In this document: positions 25,101 through 33,964 of the stretch, piece after piece
Numbering within the stretch: the stretch's first letter is position 1
How the letters are laid out: every line of letters starts with the position of its first letter
DNA from: Sinomonas sp. ASV322
GTDB taxonomy: Bacteria > Actinomycetota > Actinomycetes > Actinomycetales > Micrococcaceae
Direction of reading: 5' to 3'
Assembly (NCBI RefSeq): GCF_030908245.1
Contig: NZ_JAVFJJ010000004.1
Coordinates: 1 to 64,000, forward strand
Length of the DNA stretch: 64,000 nucleotides
Made by a program: the position numbers and the translations under genes
Notes under the pieces: generated by a model
The model's database searches: none
The model's input: only the letters and a program-made list of their open reading frames with translations
Told to the model about the DNA's origin: nothing

Positions 25101-28100
25101 GCGGGTGGGCCTACCTGCGGGGTCGTAGTCGTACAGGTCGGAGGAGGGCACGGCGATGGTGGGGAGCATCAGGGTGCCGTTGGGGGCGGTGCCCATGTAG
25201 TAGGGGTTGCGTCGACTGGAGACGACCCCTGCGGCGCTGTAGAACGTGTCGGTGGCGATGGTGCCCCCGGCGACGGAGGTGGCCTGGGTTTGGCGGACGC
25301 GGCCGAGCCCGTCGTAGACGGTGTAGGAGGCGGTGGTCCCGCCGGAGTTGTCGACCTTGGTCCTTTGGACCCAGGACGGGCTGGTCTGGGAGACGCTGTA
25401 GGCGGTTGCGGTGTCCGGGGTCGGGTTGGTGGCCCGGGGCCGGAGCGGGCCCCAAGTTGCGGTGATACGTCCGGAGGCGTCGTACGCGTTCTCGGCGACG
25501 GAGCCGTTCGGGTCGGTGGCCTTGAGGGTGTTGCCCCGGATGGGGTCGTACGTCGTGGTGGTGGTCCAGCCGAGCGGGTTCGTCACTGTGGTGGCGGTCA
25601 CGGGCCCGGTGGCGGGGGTGTAGGCGGTGCTGGTGGTGCGGGGGCTGCCGGTGGTGCTGTCGGTCGAGCTGGTAGCGCGGCCGAGCGGGTCGTAGGTGAT
25701 GGTGGGGCCGGGCTGCCAGGCGGTGGCGGTCTGGGCGGTGACCGCTGAGGCGGCCTGGGATCCCGTCGCGAGGCCGTGGGCGGGGTCTGTGTAGCCGGGT
25801 GTGCCCGGCAGCGCGGAGGCGGCCCCGTCGTAGCGGGTCTGGGAGGCTTTGAGGAGGTTCCCGCTGGGAGTGCCGTCCGGGTTGCAGGTCCCGGCGTAGG
25901 TCGCGGTCTGGGCGGGCAGGTGCAGGAGGTTCGCGGCGGTGCCGGTGGCGTAGGCGATGGTGGTGCAGGTGTTATCGCCCGGTATGGCGGTGTCGCCCTG
26001 GTCGGAGGCCCACACGGGCCGGCCGAGGCTGTCGAAGCCGGTGGTGGCGTTGGTGTACCGCCACCCGGCGGCGACGACGGACTTGGTCCACACCCGGCCG
26101 GTGCCCAGCTGGCGGGCGGTGGGCCCGCCCAGGGCTGCGGTGCCGGTCGCGGTCGGCGCAGACGCCCACGGGAACCTCGTGGCGACCTTCAGGAGGGCTC
26201 CGCCGTCCCCGAGCGCGCTCTGGGTTTCCAGGGTCCGCCCGGCGTACCAGGGCGAGTCGGTCACGATCGTCCCGTCCGAGGCTGTCGCGGACGAGGCGAC
26301 GGTGCCCCCGGCGGTGTCGGCGGGGGTCCCGTCCAGTCCGCGCAGGTATGTGCTGGTCGTCGCGGAGCCGGCGGTGACGGCTTTGACCTGGGACCAGCCG
26401 GCCAGGACGGACCAGGTCATCTTCGAGCTCGCCGCGTCAGTGCGGTAGTGCAGCTCGGGGTACCGCCAGGCGGGGCTGCCGAGGTAGGTGTAGGCGGTGG
26501 TCTGGGTTAGGGACCCAGGCCCGCCGGGGCCGGCGTCCACGCTCACGGCCTGGACGGGGTAGACGTGGAACCAGTCCATCCGGGCCGCCATGCCCGGCGG
26601 GGTCCACCACTGCGGGAAGCAGCGGCGGGTGTTCGACTGGGGGGAGGCGGGCAGGGAGGTCGGACTGCAGTCTGCTCCGTTGTACACGACCCCGGTATTC
26701 GCCCCGGTCGGGGACTGGATCCCGGAGAGTCGGTACCGGTCCAGGGGGGCGAGCCCGTCGGTGACCCAGACCCGGTTCTGCAGGGTCTGGCCGGAGAACA
26801 CGGTGGCCGGGTCCGCGACGGCGGCGCTCCCGGTGCTGGTGTCGATCCCGGAGTGCGCGACCGAGCCGAGCCACAGGGCCGGCTTGGTACCGTCCCCGGG
26901 ATCGGGCATGGAGTGGGCGAGCGTCCACTTGTCCGCGCCCTGGTAGGCGGTGCCGTTGAGCGTCTCAGACTGCACGGCGGTGAGGCGCTGGTCGGTGTAG
27001 AAGGTCGGGGAATAGACCGTGCACGGGCCCCCGGCGGGGCAGGAGAACCCGGTGGGGATGTCGGAGCCCTTCGTGCAGTCCACCCCGGAGCACCGGTTGT
27101 CGTACGAGAGCAGCACATGCAGCGGCGCCGGCGAGCTCAGCTCGGACCCGGCCCGCATCCCGTAGTCGACCTTCGCCAGCCGGGTGGCGCGAACGTAGGG
27201 CAGGACCGCCCCGGTGCCGTTCTGGGACTGGTACCAGTTGGTGTCCTGCGTGTAGTAGAACGCCTGCGTGTTCCCGCTGGGGTCCACGACGTAGTCCAGG
27301 TCCCAGCCGTAGGCCTGCTGGCACAGCGACGCGGCGAACGTCGCGGCCGCGCACGGCTGGGACGCATCCGCGGCCCCGACCGGGACGGTGTCCGCGGAGT
27401 TCGTGGTGACCTGCCCTGCGGCCCACCCGGGGAGGCGGTTGAGGCCGAAGAACCACTGGATGCCGTCCGGGTCGGTGAGCTTCCAGTACCCGCCGTCGTA
27501 GGTCCCGTTGCCGGTGCCGGTGAGGTATTCGACGCGGGTTCCGTCGTCGGCCGCGAGGTGCCAGGTGCCGGTGGCGGCGTCCTTGACGAGCTCGGAGGAC
27601 CGGCCGCCGAAGCTCACGGCCAGCTTCTGCCCGCCGGGGTTCCCGCACAGGTCGTACGAGCCCGCCACGCCCTGGTCGGCGCAGGCGGCGAATCGCTGGC
27701 TGATCCGCCCCGCCCCGGCCAGTGCCCACCCGTCCCCGACCACGGAGGCCTGGTTGTTCGTCGCCGAGGTGAGCCCGTCGACCCGGGTGGAGTCGTAGGA
27801 GAACGCCAGCTGCGGGGTCGGCCCGGCCGGAGCCTTCCGCACAGTGAAAGGGTAGGACCAAGTGAACGCCCCGGTCTGGCCGGTCACCCCCCACGATCCC
27901 GCCGAGCTGCCCGGCAGGGCCGCGAAGTCCCCTGCCCCGGCCGTGTTCGTCGTCGGCGCGGCCATCGGCACCGCGCCCCGGGCAGAGCCGTGCCCGCCTG
28001 CGACGGAGGGCACCTTGGCCGCCGCGGCCCCCCTGACGGTGGCCTGGGTGCCGGGCCCGCCCGGCGTGGTCAACGGATCGGCCGGGCCATGGGCCGGGCC

Positions 28101-28253
28101 TGCGGGCACGACGGGAATGGTCGGGGCCTGCCACATCGGCGGCGGAACGTACGGGGCCGCCACAGCCAGCGCCGGCGGGGACGCCGCCGCAATGACCACG
28201 GCGAAGGCTGCGGCGATCGCGGCCGCGAGGGACGGGCGGGTCTTCCTGGCCAT
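22179..28253 (-). CDS. Secreted RHS-repeat polymorphic toxin with GIY-YIG-like C-terminal tip
   Basis: 2024 residues. A Sec signal peptide (1-30, MARKTRPS then an Ala-rich core, AVAAP) is followed by a beta-rich N-terminal region and many RHS/YD repeats (YDPLGRATS, YDASGRITA, YDGLGRVRQ, YDPAGRTSTV and others). The shell closes at YDPALGAFTAPDPLLDLKDP with the boundary DPTGL at residue 1752. After a Pro-rich linker and an Ala-rich helical pretoxin segment, the last 78 residues resemble a GIY-YIG nuclease: YLYRLYD, YLKTGIS (for YIG), the Arg in NPAARY, the Glu in NLERFIVE and the Asn in GPLNRE. Expected role: delivery of a nuclease to rival cells, or cell-surface interaction. ATG at 28253 has GGGGAG upstream. 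It follows the LamG gene by 45 bases and overlaps the immunity candidate. Confidence 0.85.
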   Translation of the reverse strand: MARKTRPSLAAAIAAAFAVVIAAASPPALAVAAPYVPPPMWQAPTIPVVPAGPAHGPADPLTTPGGPGTQATVRGAAAAKVPSVAGGHGSARGAVPMAAPTTNTAGAGDFAALPGSSAGSWGVTGQTGAFTWSYPFTVRKAPAGPTPQLAFSYDSTRVDGLTSATNNQASVVGDGWALAGAGRISQRFAACADQGVAGSYDLCGNPGGQKLAVSFGGRSSELVKDAATGTWHLAADDGTRVEYLTGTGNGTYDGGYWKLTDPDGIQWFFGLNRLPGWAAGQVTTNSADTVPVGAADASQPCAAATFAASLCQQAYGWDLDYVVDPSGNTQAFYYTQDTNWYQSQNGTGAVLPYVRATRLAKVDYGMRAGSELSSPAPLHVLLSYDNRCSGVDCTKGSDIPTGFSCPAGGPCTVYSPTFYTDQRLTAVQSETLNGTAYQGADKWTLAHSMPDPGDGTKPALWLGSVAHSGIDTSTGSAAVADPATVFSGQTLQNRVWVTDGLAPLDRYRLSGIQSPTGANTGVVYNGADCSPTSLPASPQSNTRRCFPQWWTPPGMAARMDWFHVYPVQAVSVDAGPGGPGSLTQTTAYTYLGSPAWRYPELHYRTDAASSKMTWSVLAGWSQVKAVTAGSATTSTYLRGLDGTPADTAGGTVASSATASDGTIVTDSPWYAGRTLETQSALGDGGALLKVATRFPWASAPTATGTAALGGPTARQLGTGRVWTKSVVAAGWRYTNATTGFDSLGRPVWASDQGDTAIPGDNTCTTIAYATGTAANLLHLPAQTATYAGTCNPDGTPSGNLLKASQTRYDGAASALPGTPGYTDPAHGLATGSQAASAVTAQTATAWQPGPTITYDPLGRATSSTDSTTGSPRTTSTAYTPATGPVTATTVTNPLGWTTTTTYDPIRGNTLKATDPNGSVAENAYDASGRITATWGPLRPRATNPTPDTATAYSVSQTSPSWVQRTKVDNSGGTTASYTVYDGLGRVRQTQATSVAGGTIATDTFYSAAGVVSSRRNPYYMGTAPNGTLMLPTIAVPSSDLYDYDPAGRPTRTRHMAWDNQLLSEIDLAYTGTDTTTAAGTGTTAAATTATDAHGHVSAKTTWHGPTATGAGDTTTYAHDALGNLTRMTDQAGNAWTWTLDPLGRQASRTDPDIGTTATAYDPAGRTSTVTDAAGTVTSYTYDALDRATGTSTAASGQAAKALANTVYDTEKKGQVGSATRYNGPNQDQPVTTAYSGYNAAYEPGTVKLTLPGSFGALGATYTTSTRYGATGLPTLTALPAAGPLPAEGIESDYNALDMPNGLISQYNVRYATNVTYNNLNLLGAYNQNDTTATTAGADTMGNTTAQYAWDATTGNVTTIQAWNAAKGTTSDLGKTDYAYDPTGRLTSTALSYPTRTTAPGADRQCYAYDWANRLNQAWTTAAADCSAGFSPAAIGGPAPYAQAYTYTPSGDRATATRYNPDGTTAETEAYTYGNGGPHRLQTIARTTGTTTTTDTFAYDPAGRMTGRGGQTLAYTPDGRLASTTGASTIPLDPNPNSPTGAPRAAGTAQASTRYYTADGALAGITDGTGTTALIGNATVYAPTTGPTTATRTYTFAGKTVAQRTATTAATGSATAFITGDALNTAQTITTSTTGGGTNPITVTTRRTDPYGFARAPTLTAPGNSALATAPALATGPGSNAANPGTFSAATGYLTALADTASTLTHLGARDYDPALGAFTAPDPLLDLKDPRNYSPYAYANNNPVNSSDPTGLNVWITDGDGSSWHASTADWQQPDPVYPEYLNPLRPVDSQLVAPGTYSNGAYAGTYYNPTPITTPPPADPPGQDNIALIAQGAADPDGIIAYQNRYGTEAALANAIRFTTFDASFLPFAGGAIDVLGNRWADTIEGKDPGPLTGEDAATIGIGALGPIGKAAKALKALDKIEEAAKAGETVAETAVHGNSASSSARTYLYRLYDSETGTYLKTGISKNPAARYTKSFMEDKEMQILQSGSRRQMLNLERFIVERDPGPLNRERWAGAFGWDVP

Positions 28254-28298
28254 GTCGGTTCTCCCCTCGATGGGTGCCGGTGCGGGCAGAGGTCGGTG

Positions 28299-31226
28299 CT
28301 AGTAGAGGATCTGGCTGGTCCCGGCGGCTGTGCTGCCCCAGAGGTTCTGCAGCTGCTGGGCGGTCAGGACGGCCTGGGTCAGCACAGGGCGGACGAGCAG
28401 GCCGGTGTAGGACTGGGTGTCCGAGGCCGACTTCCTGCCCAGGTAGATCTGGGTTCCCGTCCCCGGCGCGGCCGGGGGCTTCGCCACCGCCACGACCCAT
28501 GTGTCCTTCGTGTTGGAGTAGGAGGCGCTGATGCGCAGCTGGGCGTTGACGCTGTCGTACTGGGCGCTGACCAGGGTCCACTGCCCAGCCGGGGCCGTGT
28601 TGACCCCCTCGACCGCGGTCTCGGTTCCGTCGGCGGCACGGGTGGTCAGGGCCCATTTCCCGTCCGCGGCGATGCCCAGCCTCAGCTGGGAGGCCCCGGT
28701 GGCGTCGGCCTGGGACAGCACCGTCGACGGCGAGGTCCCGGAGGGGCAGGCCCACACGGAGGCGGTGAACGACTTTGAGGAGTCGACTGCCTGCCCCGCG
28801 GCGGTGGCGCTGTACCCGCCGGTGTAGGAGAAGCCCTCCGGTGCGAAGGCGCTCACCGGCTCCGTCGCGCAGGCCCCGCTCGGCCCGCTGAACCCGGAGA
28901 CGGTGATCCCGGTCCTGGAGGTGCCGGCGGCCGAGTCGGAGAGGTCCATCGCCCTGGCCGGGTCCGGTGCTGTCTTCCCGACCGCGAAGGTCGTCACCGG
29001 CGACATGGCCGACCGGTCCGGGGCCATCGGGCAGGTCGACGGGGTGCAGGTGCCGATGTTGCCGGCGTCGTCCACCGTCCACGCGCTCACCGACGTCGAC
29101 GCGTCCACCGCCGCGACGGTGAACGACGCACTGCTCGAGGGGCCCAGGGCGCAGACCATCACGAACGCCCCGGTCCGGTTCCCGCACTGCATGCCCGCAT
29201 CCGGTGCCGGCGGGGTCGCCCCGCCCTCGGTCACCGCGTAGATGAAGCCCCTCACTGGGTACGCCGAGGAGGGCGCAGAGACCGTAAACGTGTACGTGGT
29301 CGCCCCCACCACCCCGTTGGGGTCGTTTCCCGAGGCCAGGGCGGCCGGGGCCGTGATCTGCGGCGCGGGCGGGGCGGCCGTGTCGACCCAGAACCAGTAG
29401 TCCGTGGTCGCGGACACCAGACCCTGCTGGTCCACCAGGGTCACCGAGAACTTGTAGTGCCCGTCAGGCAGCGCCTGGCCAGTGCCTTGGCCGGTCGAGG
29501 CGTACCCCCAGGAGCCCGACCCGTTGACCGGGCTCATCCACACCGGCTGCCCCGCCCCCATCCACCACCGGGCGTTCGCCTCGCCCTCTTTCGTCACCGA
29601 CATCCACGCGGTGATCCACCCGTCGTTCACGTCCGGATCGGACCCGGAGACCGTGAACACCGGGCCCGCGGTGCGGATGATCCCGCTGTTCCCGACCGCA
29701 CTGTCGCTCGTGCAGTACTTGGCGCACCCCGACACGGCGGTCACCTTGGGCGGGTTGGGCGGGTGCCCGTACGTGATGGTGATCTGGGCGTTGTGCCCGG
29801 CCGTGGCCCCGTTGTCGAAGCGCTTCCAGCTCAGCGGGTCCGAGGTGTCGTTGTCCGCGTACAGGCCCACCGTCCACTGAGGGGTGGTCGGCAGGAGGGT
29901 CTTGGCGGCCATCATGTCAAACCCGACCGCGGACTGCGGGCAGCTCGCAGAGTTCCCGTACGCGAAGGTCTTCGCGTCGAGCTGCTGGATCTGCCCCGGC
30001 TGGCTGTTCCAGTTCGTGGACGGGGTGATCCCGCCGGTGACGTACGCGCGCACTGTCGTGGGCGTGCACGAGGAAGACCAAAGCTCCCAGACGCTGAACT
30101 TCGCCGCCAGGATCACCGCGCCCTGGCTCGCAGTCGTGTCGAACTGGTAGAACCCCCGCGTGGTGTGGTTGTACCCGTAGGTGTAGTCCCAAGCCGCGGG
30201 CAGGAACCCGACATGGACGCTGCCGTCGGTGTACGACGGCGCGTCCCAGTACGAATAGGCCGGGAACGCCGAGTCCACGTACAGGAAGTCACGGCGCTGG
30301 GACGTGTAGTCCGGGTCGATGTACACCGGGAACGCCAGTCCCGCCGGGTCCCCGACTGCGCCGGCGATCCCGGTCGAGGCGGCCCCCTTGGCGTCCGTGG
30401 ACAGGCCCAGGTCGAACGGGTGCGACAGGCCCGGCCCGCCCGGGTCCGCCGCGGACGTGTCCGGGTACCTGGTGTCCCACCACTGGCCCTTGGACGCCGC
30501 CAGCTCCACCTGCCCGGTGTCGGCCCCGCGTATCGCGACCCCGCCGTTCCGGTCAGGCTCGACCGTGGCGCCGGCCGCCTTCAGACGGATGCGCAGCCCC
30601 TTCAGCCGGGGGTCGGCCAGCGCCTCCTTGTTCTTGACCTTGAACACCTGGCCCGCCCGGTCCCAGCCCGCGATCTGGACCAGGTCGACCCCAGGCAGGA
30701 CGTCCGGGTACGTGGCCTGGTTGCCCGACAGGACCGGGGCGGGCAGGCTCCCGTAAGGCCACCACTGCTCGATGCCGTGGCCCTTGCGGTCCCCGACCGT
30801 GGACATCCGGGCGTCCCCGCCGCGGGCGAAGCTCACATCTAGGGGTGCCATCCGCGGGCGGACCGCCGTCCCGTCGTCGGCCAGGGCCGGGTCGATGTCC
30901 GCCCACCCCGAGCCTGAGCGCATCCGCACCGGCGATGCGGTCACCGTCGCCGTGAACGTCCCGTCCGGATTCGCGTCCACCACCCGGGTCTCGGTCGTGA
31001 GCGCATCCACCCGCACCCTTGCCCCGGTGCTCCTTGCGCGCGACATGGCGGCCTCCTCCTGCGTCGCCCGAGCCGGCGTGGCCGCAGGGACCGCTGCCCC
31101 GTCGACCGAAGCAAACGCCGGCCCGGAACCGGCGCAGACCAGGGAGCCGAAGGCCAGGGCAGCCGCCCCGAGCACGGCCGCCAGACCCGAAAAAGAGCGC
31201 GCAAAACCCCCGCAAAACACAGACAT
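28299..31226 (-). CDS. Exported DNRLRE/LamG-like protein, partner of the RHS protein
   Basis: 975 residues. A signal peptide (about 1-38; LAAVLGAAALAFGSLVCAG, cleaved near AFAS) is followed by a DNRLRE-type region (about 290-480: FLYVDSAF, GFYQFDTTAS, VWELWSSSC, FDNGATAGH). Ig/fibronectin-like stretches follow (FTVSGSDPDVNDGWI, GHYKFSVTLVDQQG), then a C-terminal LamG/concanavalin-like jellyroll (about 850-970: SFTASVWACP, DGKWALTTR, GQWTLVSAQYD, IYLGRK). These are extracellular binding folds. In Actinobacteria this protein type is regularly encoded just before an RHS protein and may anchor, chaperone or deliver it (inference). ATG at 31226 has GGAAGG upstream; a GTG at 31262 is in frame but less likely. 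First gene of the operon. Confidence 0.8.
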   Translation of the reverse strand: MSVFCGGFARSFSGLAAVLGAAALAFGSLVCAGSGPAFASVDGAAVPAATPARATQEEAAMSRARSTGARVRVDALTTETRVVDANPDGTFTATVTASPVRMRSGSGWADIDPALADDGTAVRPRMAPLDVSFARGGDARMSTVGDRKGHGIEQWWPYGSLPAPVLSGNQATYPDVLPGVDLVQIAGWDRAGQVFKVKNKEALADPRLKGLRIRLKAAGATVEPDRNGGVAIRGADTGQVELAASKGQWWDTRYPDTSAADPGGPGLSHPFDLGLSTDAKGAASTGIAGAVGDPAGLAFPVYIDPDYTSQRRDFLYVDSAFPAYSYWDAPSYTDGSVHVGFLPAAWDYTYGYNHTTRGFYQFDTTASQGAVILAAKFSVWELWSSSCTPTTVRAYVTGGITPSTNWNSQPGQIQQLDAKTFAYGNSASCPQSAVGFDMMAAKTLLPTTPQWTVGLYADNDTSDPLSWKRFDNGATAGHNAQITITYGHPPNPPKVTAVSGCAKYCTSDSAVGNSGIIRTAGPVFTVSGSDPDVNDGWITAWMSVTKEGEANARWWMGAGQPVWMSPVNGSGSWGYASTGQGTGQALPDGHYKFSVTLVDQQGLVSATTDYWFWVDTAAPPAPQITAPAALASGNDPNGVVGATTYTFTVSAPSSAYPVRGFIYAVTEGGATPPAPDAGMQCGNRTGAFVMVCALGPSSSASFTVAAVDASTSVSAWTVDDAGNIGTCTPSTCPMAPDRSAMSPVTTFAVGKTAPDPARAMDLSDSAAGTSRTGITVSGFSGPSGACATEPVSAFAPEGFSYTGGYSATAAGQAVDSSKSFTASVWACPSGTSPSTVLSQADATGASQLRLGIAADGKWALTTRAADGTETAVEGVNTAPAGQWTLVSAQYDSVNAQLRISASYSNTKDTWVVAVAKPPAAPGTGTQIYLGRKSASDTQSYTGLLVRPVLTQAVLTAQQLQNLWGSTAAGTSQILY

Positions 31227-31328
31227 CAGCAGGCCTTCCCCCCGAAAAGGGCGGTGCGCCACACTCCCGTGAGCCCCGCCACAGCGAACGATGGCTGCAG
31301 ACTAATCCGGACGACCGGTATGCAGAAG

Positions 31329-31368
31329 GCCTCAGCCAAACATCCAGAGCCTCAGCCAAACATCCAGA
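31329..31368. repeat. Two perfect 20-base tandem repeats upstream of the LamG-RHS operon
   Basis: GCCTCAGCCAAACATCCAGA occurs twice head to tail, 103 bases upstream of the LamG gene. On the coding (minus) strand each copy contains TTTGGCT. The arrangement is suited to a regulator binding two adjacent sites, or to a recent duplication. No other copy is seen nearby. Confidence 0.7.
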
Positions 31369-31505
31369 CTTGGGAGTTGATCCGGATGCATGACCCGTGG
31401 TGGCGGGAGCGGGCGATCAAGCCCTGACGGGTTCAGTCCTGTAGCGGGGTGGCGAGGGCGCAATACGGCCCTCACAACGCCTGAATTCGGCTGTGATGCG
31501 GCGAT

Positions 31506-31964
31506 TCAGCCCTCCGCGTCGCCTTCGGCCGCCATGGCCGCGGAGCACTCGGAGCACAGCCCGAAGATCTCGACCGTGTGCTCGACGGCCGTGTAGCCGT
31601 GATCGGCCGCGACGCGGCTCGCCCACGACTCGACGGCAGGGGCCTCGATCTCGACCGCCTTGCCGCAGCGCCGGCACACGAGGTGATGATGGTGGCCGTG
31701 GGCTTCGCACCGGCGATAGCGGGCCTCGCCGTCGTCGGTCCTCAGGACGTCGAGGAGTCCGTCCTCGGCCATGGCCTGGACGATGCGGTAGGTCGTCGCC
31801 AGGGAGACGGAGGCGCCGCGGTCCTGGAGGATGCGGTGCAGATCTTGGGTCGAGACGAAGTCGGCCAGATCGTCGAGCGCCTCGCTCACGGCGACCTTCT
31901 GCTTCGTGACACGCTGCTCGCGCCCTCCGGACGCGCGTGTGTGGCCCGTCGTCGTCCCGGTCAC
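31506..31964 (-). CDS. zur: Zinc uptake regulator Zur, Fur family
   Basis: 152 residues. The N-terminal winged helix includes TKQKVAVSEAL, FVSTQDLHRIL and VSLATTYRIVQ. The metal-binding half has the His cluster HGHHHHLVCRRCG and a second CSEC pair, giving the structural CxxC...CxxC zinc site. It represses zinc uptake genes when zinc is plentiful. GTG at 31964 has GGAGG five bases upstream; the open frame further upstream lacks Fur homology. Its likely targets znuACB lie 10 kb away, with the RHS island between. Confidence 0.9.
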   Translation of the reverse strand: MTGTTTGHTRASGGREQRVTKQKVAVSEALDDLADFVSTQDLHRILQDRGASVSLATTYRIVQAMAEDGLLDVLRTDDGEARYRRCEAHGHHHHLVCRRCGKAVEIEAPAVESWASRVAADHGYTAVEHTVEIFGLCSECSAAMAAEGDAEG

Positions 31965-32094
31965 TGCATCCTCCGTCCCGGACGAGCCGCCCGAATCGCT
32001 TCCTCCGCGAAGACCTTTACTTCCGGCCTTCCCTTCAAGAACGCCGTCCGTTCGCAGATATTCCAGCCTAACAAGCCTGCCTAGACTGGCCTGC

Positions 32095-32793
32095 ATGAGG
32101 CTCACGAAGTACACCCACGCATGCGTCCGGCTCGACAAGCCCGCCTCGGGCGCGGGCGGGGGAGCGCCCGACGACGGCGGGGCCCGCCGCGTGCTCGTGA
32201 TCGACCCGGGCAGCTTCTCCGAGGTCGAGGAGGCGCTGCGCGGGGCGGAGGCGCTTCTCGTGACGCATGAGCATGCCGACCACGTCGACGTCGATCGCGT
32301 CGCCGCGGTCCTCGCCCAGGACACCGCCCTCGAGGCGTGGGCTCCCGCGAAGGTCGCCGAACAGCTCCGTGCGGCGGCGCCAGGCGCGGCGGATCGCATC
32401 CACGCGGCCGAGCAGAACGCCGAGTTCGAGGCCGCGGGCTATCGAGTCCAGACGTTCGGCAGCCAGCACGCGCTCATCCACCCGCTCGTCCCCGTCGTCG
32501 CCAACATCGGCTACCTCGTGGACGGCGAGGTATTCCACCCCGGCGACTCGTTTACGGTTCCGCACGGGATCGCCGTCGGCACGCTGCTCGTGCCAATCCA
32601 CGCACCGTGGAACAAGATCGGCGAAGTCCTCGACTTCATCATCTCCGTGCGGGCCCGCCGCGCGTTCCCGATCCACAACGCCCTGCTCAATGAGCTGGGA
32701 ACTGGCCTCGTCGAGGGCCACGCGAAGCGGGTCGGGTCTATCTACGGAACCGAGTTCGTGCACCTCGAGCCGGGGGAGACCGTCGAGCTGTGA
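32095..32793 (+). CDS. Metallo-beta-lactamase-fold hydrolase (UlaG-like)
   Basis: 232 residues. N-terminal MRLTKYTHACVRL and IDPGSFSEVE are followed by the metal motif THEHADHVD (about 56-64), then FHPGDSF and a final FPIHNALLN. This matches the UPF0173/UlaG branch of the MBL superfamily, which hydrolyses phosphoester or lactone-like substrates; the substrate is not known. ATG at 32095; longer upstream frames lack the conserved start. The region between it and zur (130 bases) holds both divergent promoters. Its stop is three bases from that of the convergent Cds1-like gene. Confidence 0.85.
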   Translation: MRLTKYTHACVRLDKPASGAGGGAPDDGGARRVLVIDPGSFSEVEEALRGAEALLVTHEHADHVDVDRVAAVLAQDTALEAWAPAKVAEQLRAAAPGAADRIHAAEQNAEFEAAGYRVQTFGSQHALIHPLVPVVANIGYLVDGEVFHPGDSFTVPHGIAVGTLLVPIHAPWNKIGEVLDFIISVRARRAFPIHNALLNELGTGLVEGHAKRVGSIYGTEFVHLEPGETVEL

Positions 32794-32796
32794 GGC

Positions 32797-33915
32797 TCAG
32801 CCGGTCCATCGCCCCGTCGCGAAGAACTCCTCGATCGCCCTCGCGTACGGGGCGGGATCGAGGCCGTTCTCCGCGAGCCACGCATCGTTGCCATACGAAT
32901 TCGCGTAGCGGGATCCGCCGTCGCACATGAGCGTCACGATGCTCCCGCGCTCACCGGTCGCGATCATCTCGGCGACGAGCTGCCACACGCCCCACAGGTT
33001 CGTCCCGGTCGAGGGCCCGGCGTCGAATCCGAACCGGGAGGTGAGGTCCCGCATCGCGGCGACGGACGCGCCGTCCGGCACGCGCATCATGCGGTCGACG
33101 ATGGCGGGGTTGAAGCTCGGTTCGAGCCGCGGACGCCCGATGCCTTCGATCCGGGACGCCCCGCCGTCGGCCGCGCCTCCGGAGGCCCAGCTCGGGTAGA
33201 ACGCGGAGTTCTCGGGGTCCACGACCGCGAGCCGCGTCGCGAACCTGCGGTACCGCACATAGCGGCCGATCGTCGTGCTCGTCCCGCCCGTGCCCGCGCC
33301 GACGACGATCCAGCGCGGCACTGGGTGCCTCTCGACCTCGAGCTGGGCGAAGATCGTCTCGGCGATGTTGTTGTTGCCGCGCCAGTCGGTGGCCCGCTCG
33401 GCGTAGGTGAACTGGTCGAGATAGTGGCCGCCGCACGCCTCGGCCAGCCGCGCGGCCTCGCCGTAGACCTCGCCCGCCGCGTCGACGAAATGGCAGCGGC
33501 CGCCGTAAGACTCGATGAGGGCGATCTTCTCGCGGCTCGTCCCACGTGTCATGACGGCGACGAACGGCACCCCGATGAGGCGCGCGAAATACGCCTCCGA
33601 GACCGCGGTGCTTCCGCTCGACGCCTCGACGACGGTTGCGCCCTCCCGGATCCAGCCGTTGACGAGGCCGAAGAGGAAGAGGGAGCGCGCGAGGCGGTGC
33701 TTGAGGCTTCCCGTGCGATGGGTCGATTCGTCCTTGAGGTAGACCTCGACGCCCCATTCCGCGGGGAGCGGGATCGCGTGCAGATGCGTGTCCGCGCTCC
33801 GGCGCGCGTCGGCCTCGATGCGCCGGATCGCCTCGTTGGCCCACGCCCGCTCGGCTCCGAGGGGATCGTGATCGACGCTCGGGCGGCTGTCGCGGGGTTC
33901 GGCATGAGATTCCAC
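32797..33915 (-). CDS. Cds1-like PLP-dependent cysteine synthase/desulfhydrase
   Basis: 372 residues of the cysteine synthase fold (PLP type II). The PLP lysine is K72 in TGSLKHRL. The substrate loop is [15 protein letters not shown], the phosphate-binding loop is [14 protein letters not shown], and PSTGTNLWG and [13 protein letters not shown] follow. The sequence resembles the actinobacterial Cds1 group (Mycobacterium tuberculosis Rv3684 type), a cysteine desulfhydrase releasing hydrogen sulfide, more than CysK or CysM. The GTG start at 33915 has no clear ribosome-binding site. A sulfurtransferase gene diverges 49 bases away, making a small sulfur-handling pair. Confidence 0.82.
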   Translation of the reverse strand: MESHAEPRDSRPSVDHDPLGAERAWANEAIRRIEADARRSADTHLHAIPLPAEWGVEVYLKDESTHRTGSLKHRLARSLFLFGLVNGWIREGATVVEASSGSTAVSEAYFARLIGVPFVAVMTRGTSREKIALIESYGGRCHFVDAAGEVYGEAARLAEACGGHYLDQFTYAERATDWRGNNNIAETIFAQLEVERHPVPRWIVVGAGTGGTSTTIGRYVRYRRFATRLAVVDPENSAFYPSWASGGAADGGASRIEGIGRPRLEPSFNPAIVDRMMRVPDGASVAAMRDLTSRFGFDAGPSTGTNLWGVWQLVAEMIATGERGSIVTLMCDGGSRYANSYGNDAWLAENGLDPAPYARAIEEFFATGRWTG

Positions 33916-33964
33916 CAGGAAAGCCTATGCCGCCGCGAGCGGCGCGCGGGCTAGGGTGGGGACG

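Noticed and set aside
22440-28253. Long plus-strand open frames opposite the RHS gene
   Set aside because: Gly/Val/Arg-rich translations typical of the antisense of GC-rich YD repeats; no homology or start signals.
31329-31368. CRISPR-like direct repeats
   Set aside because: Only two copies with no spacer between them; a tandem duplication, not an array.
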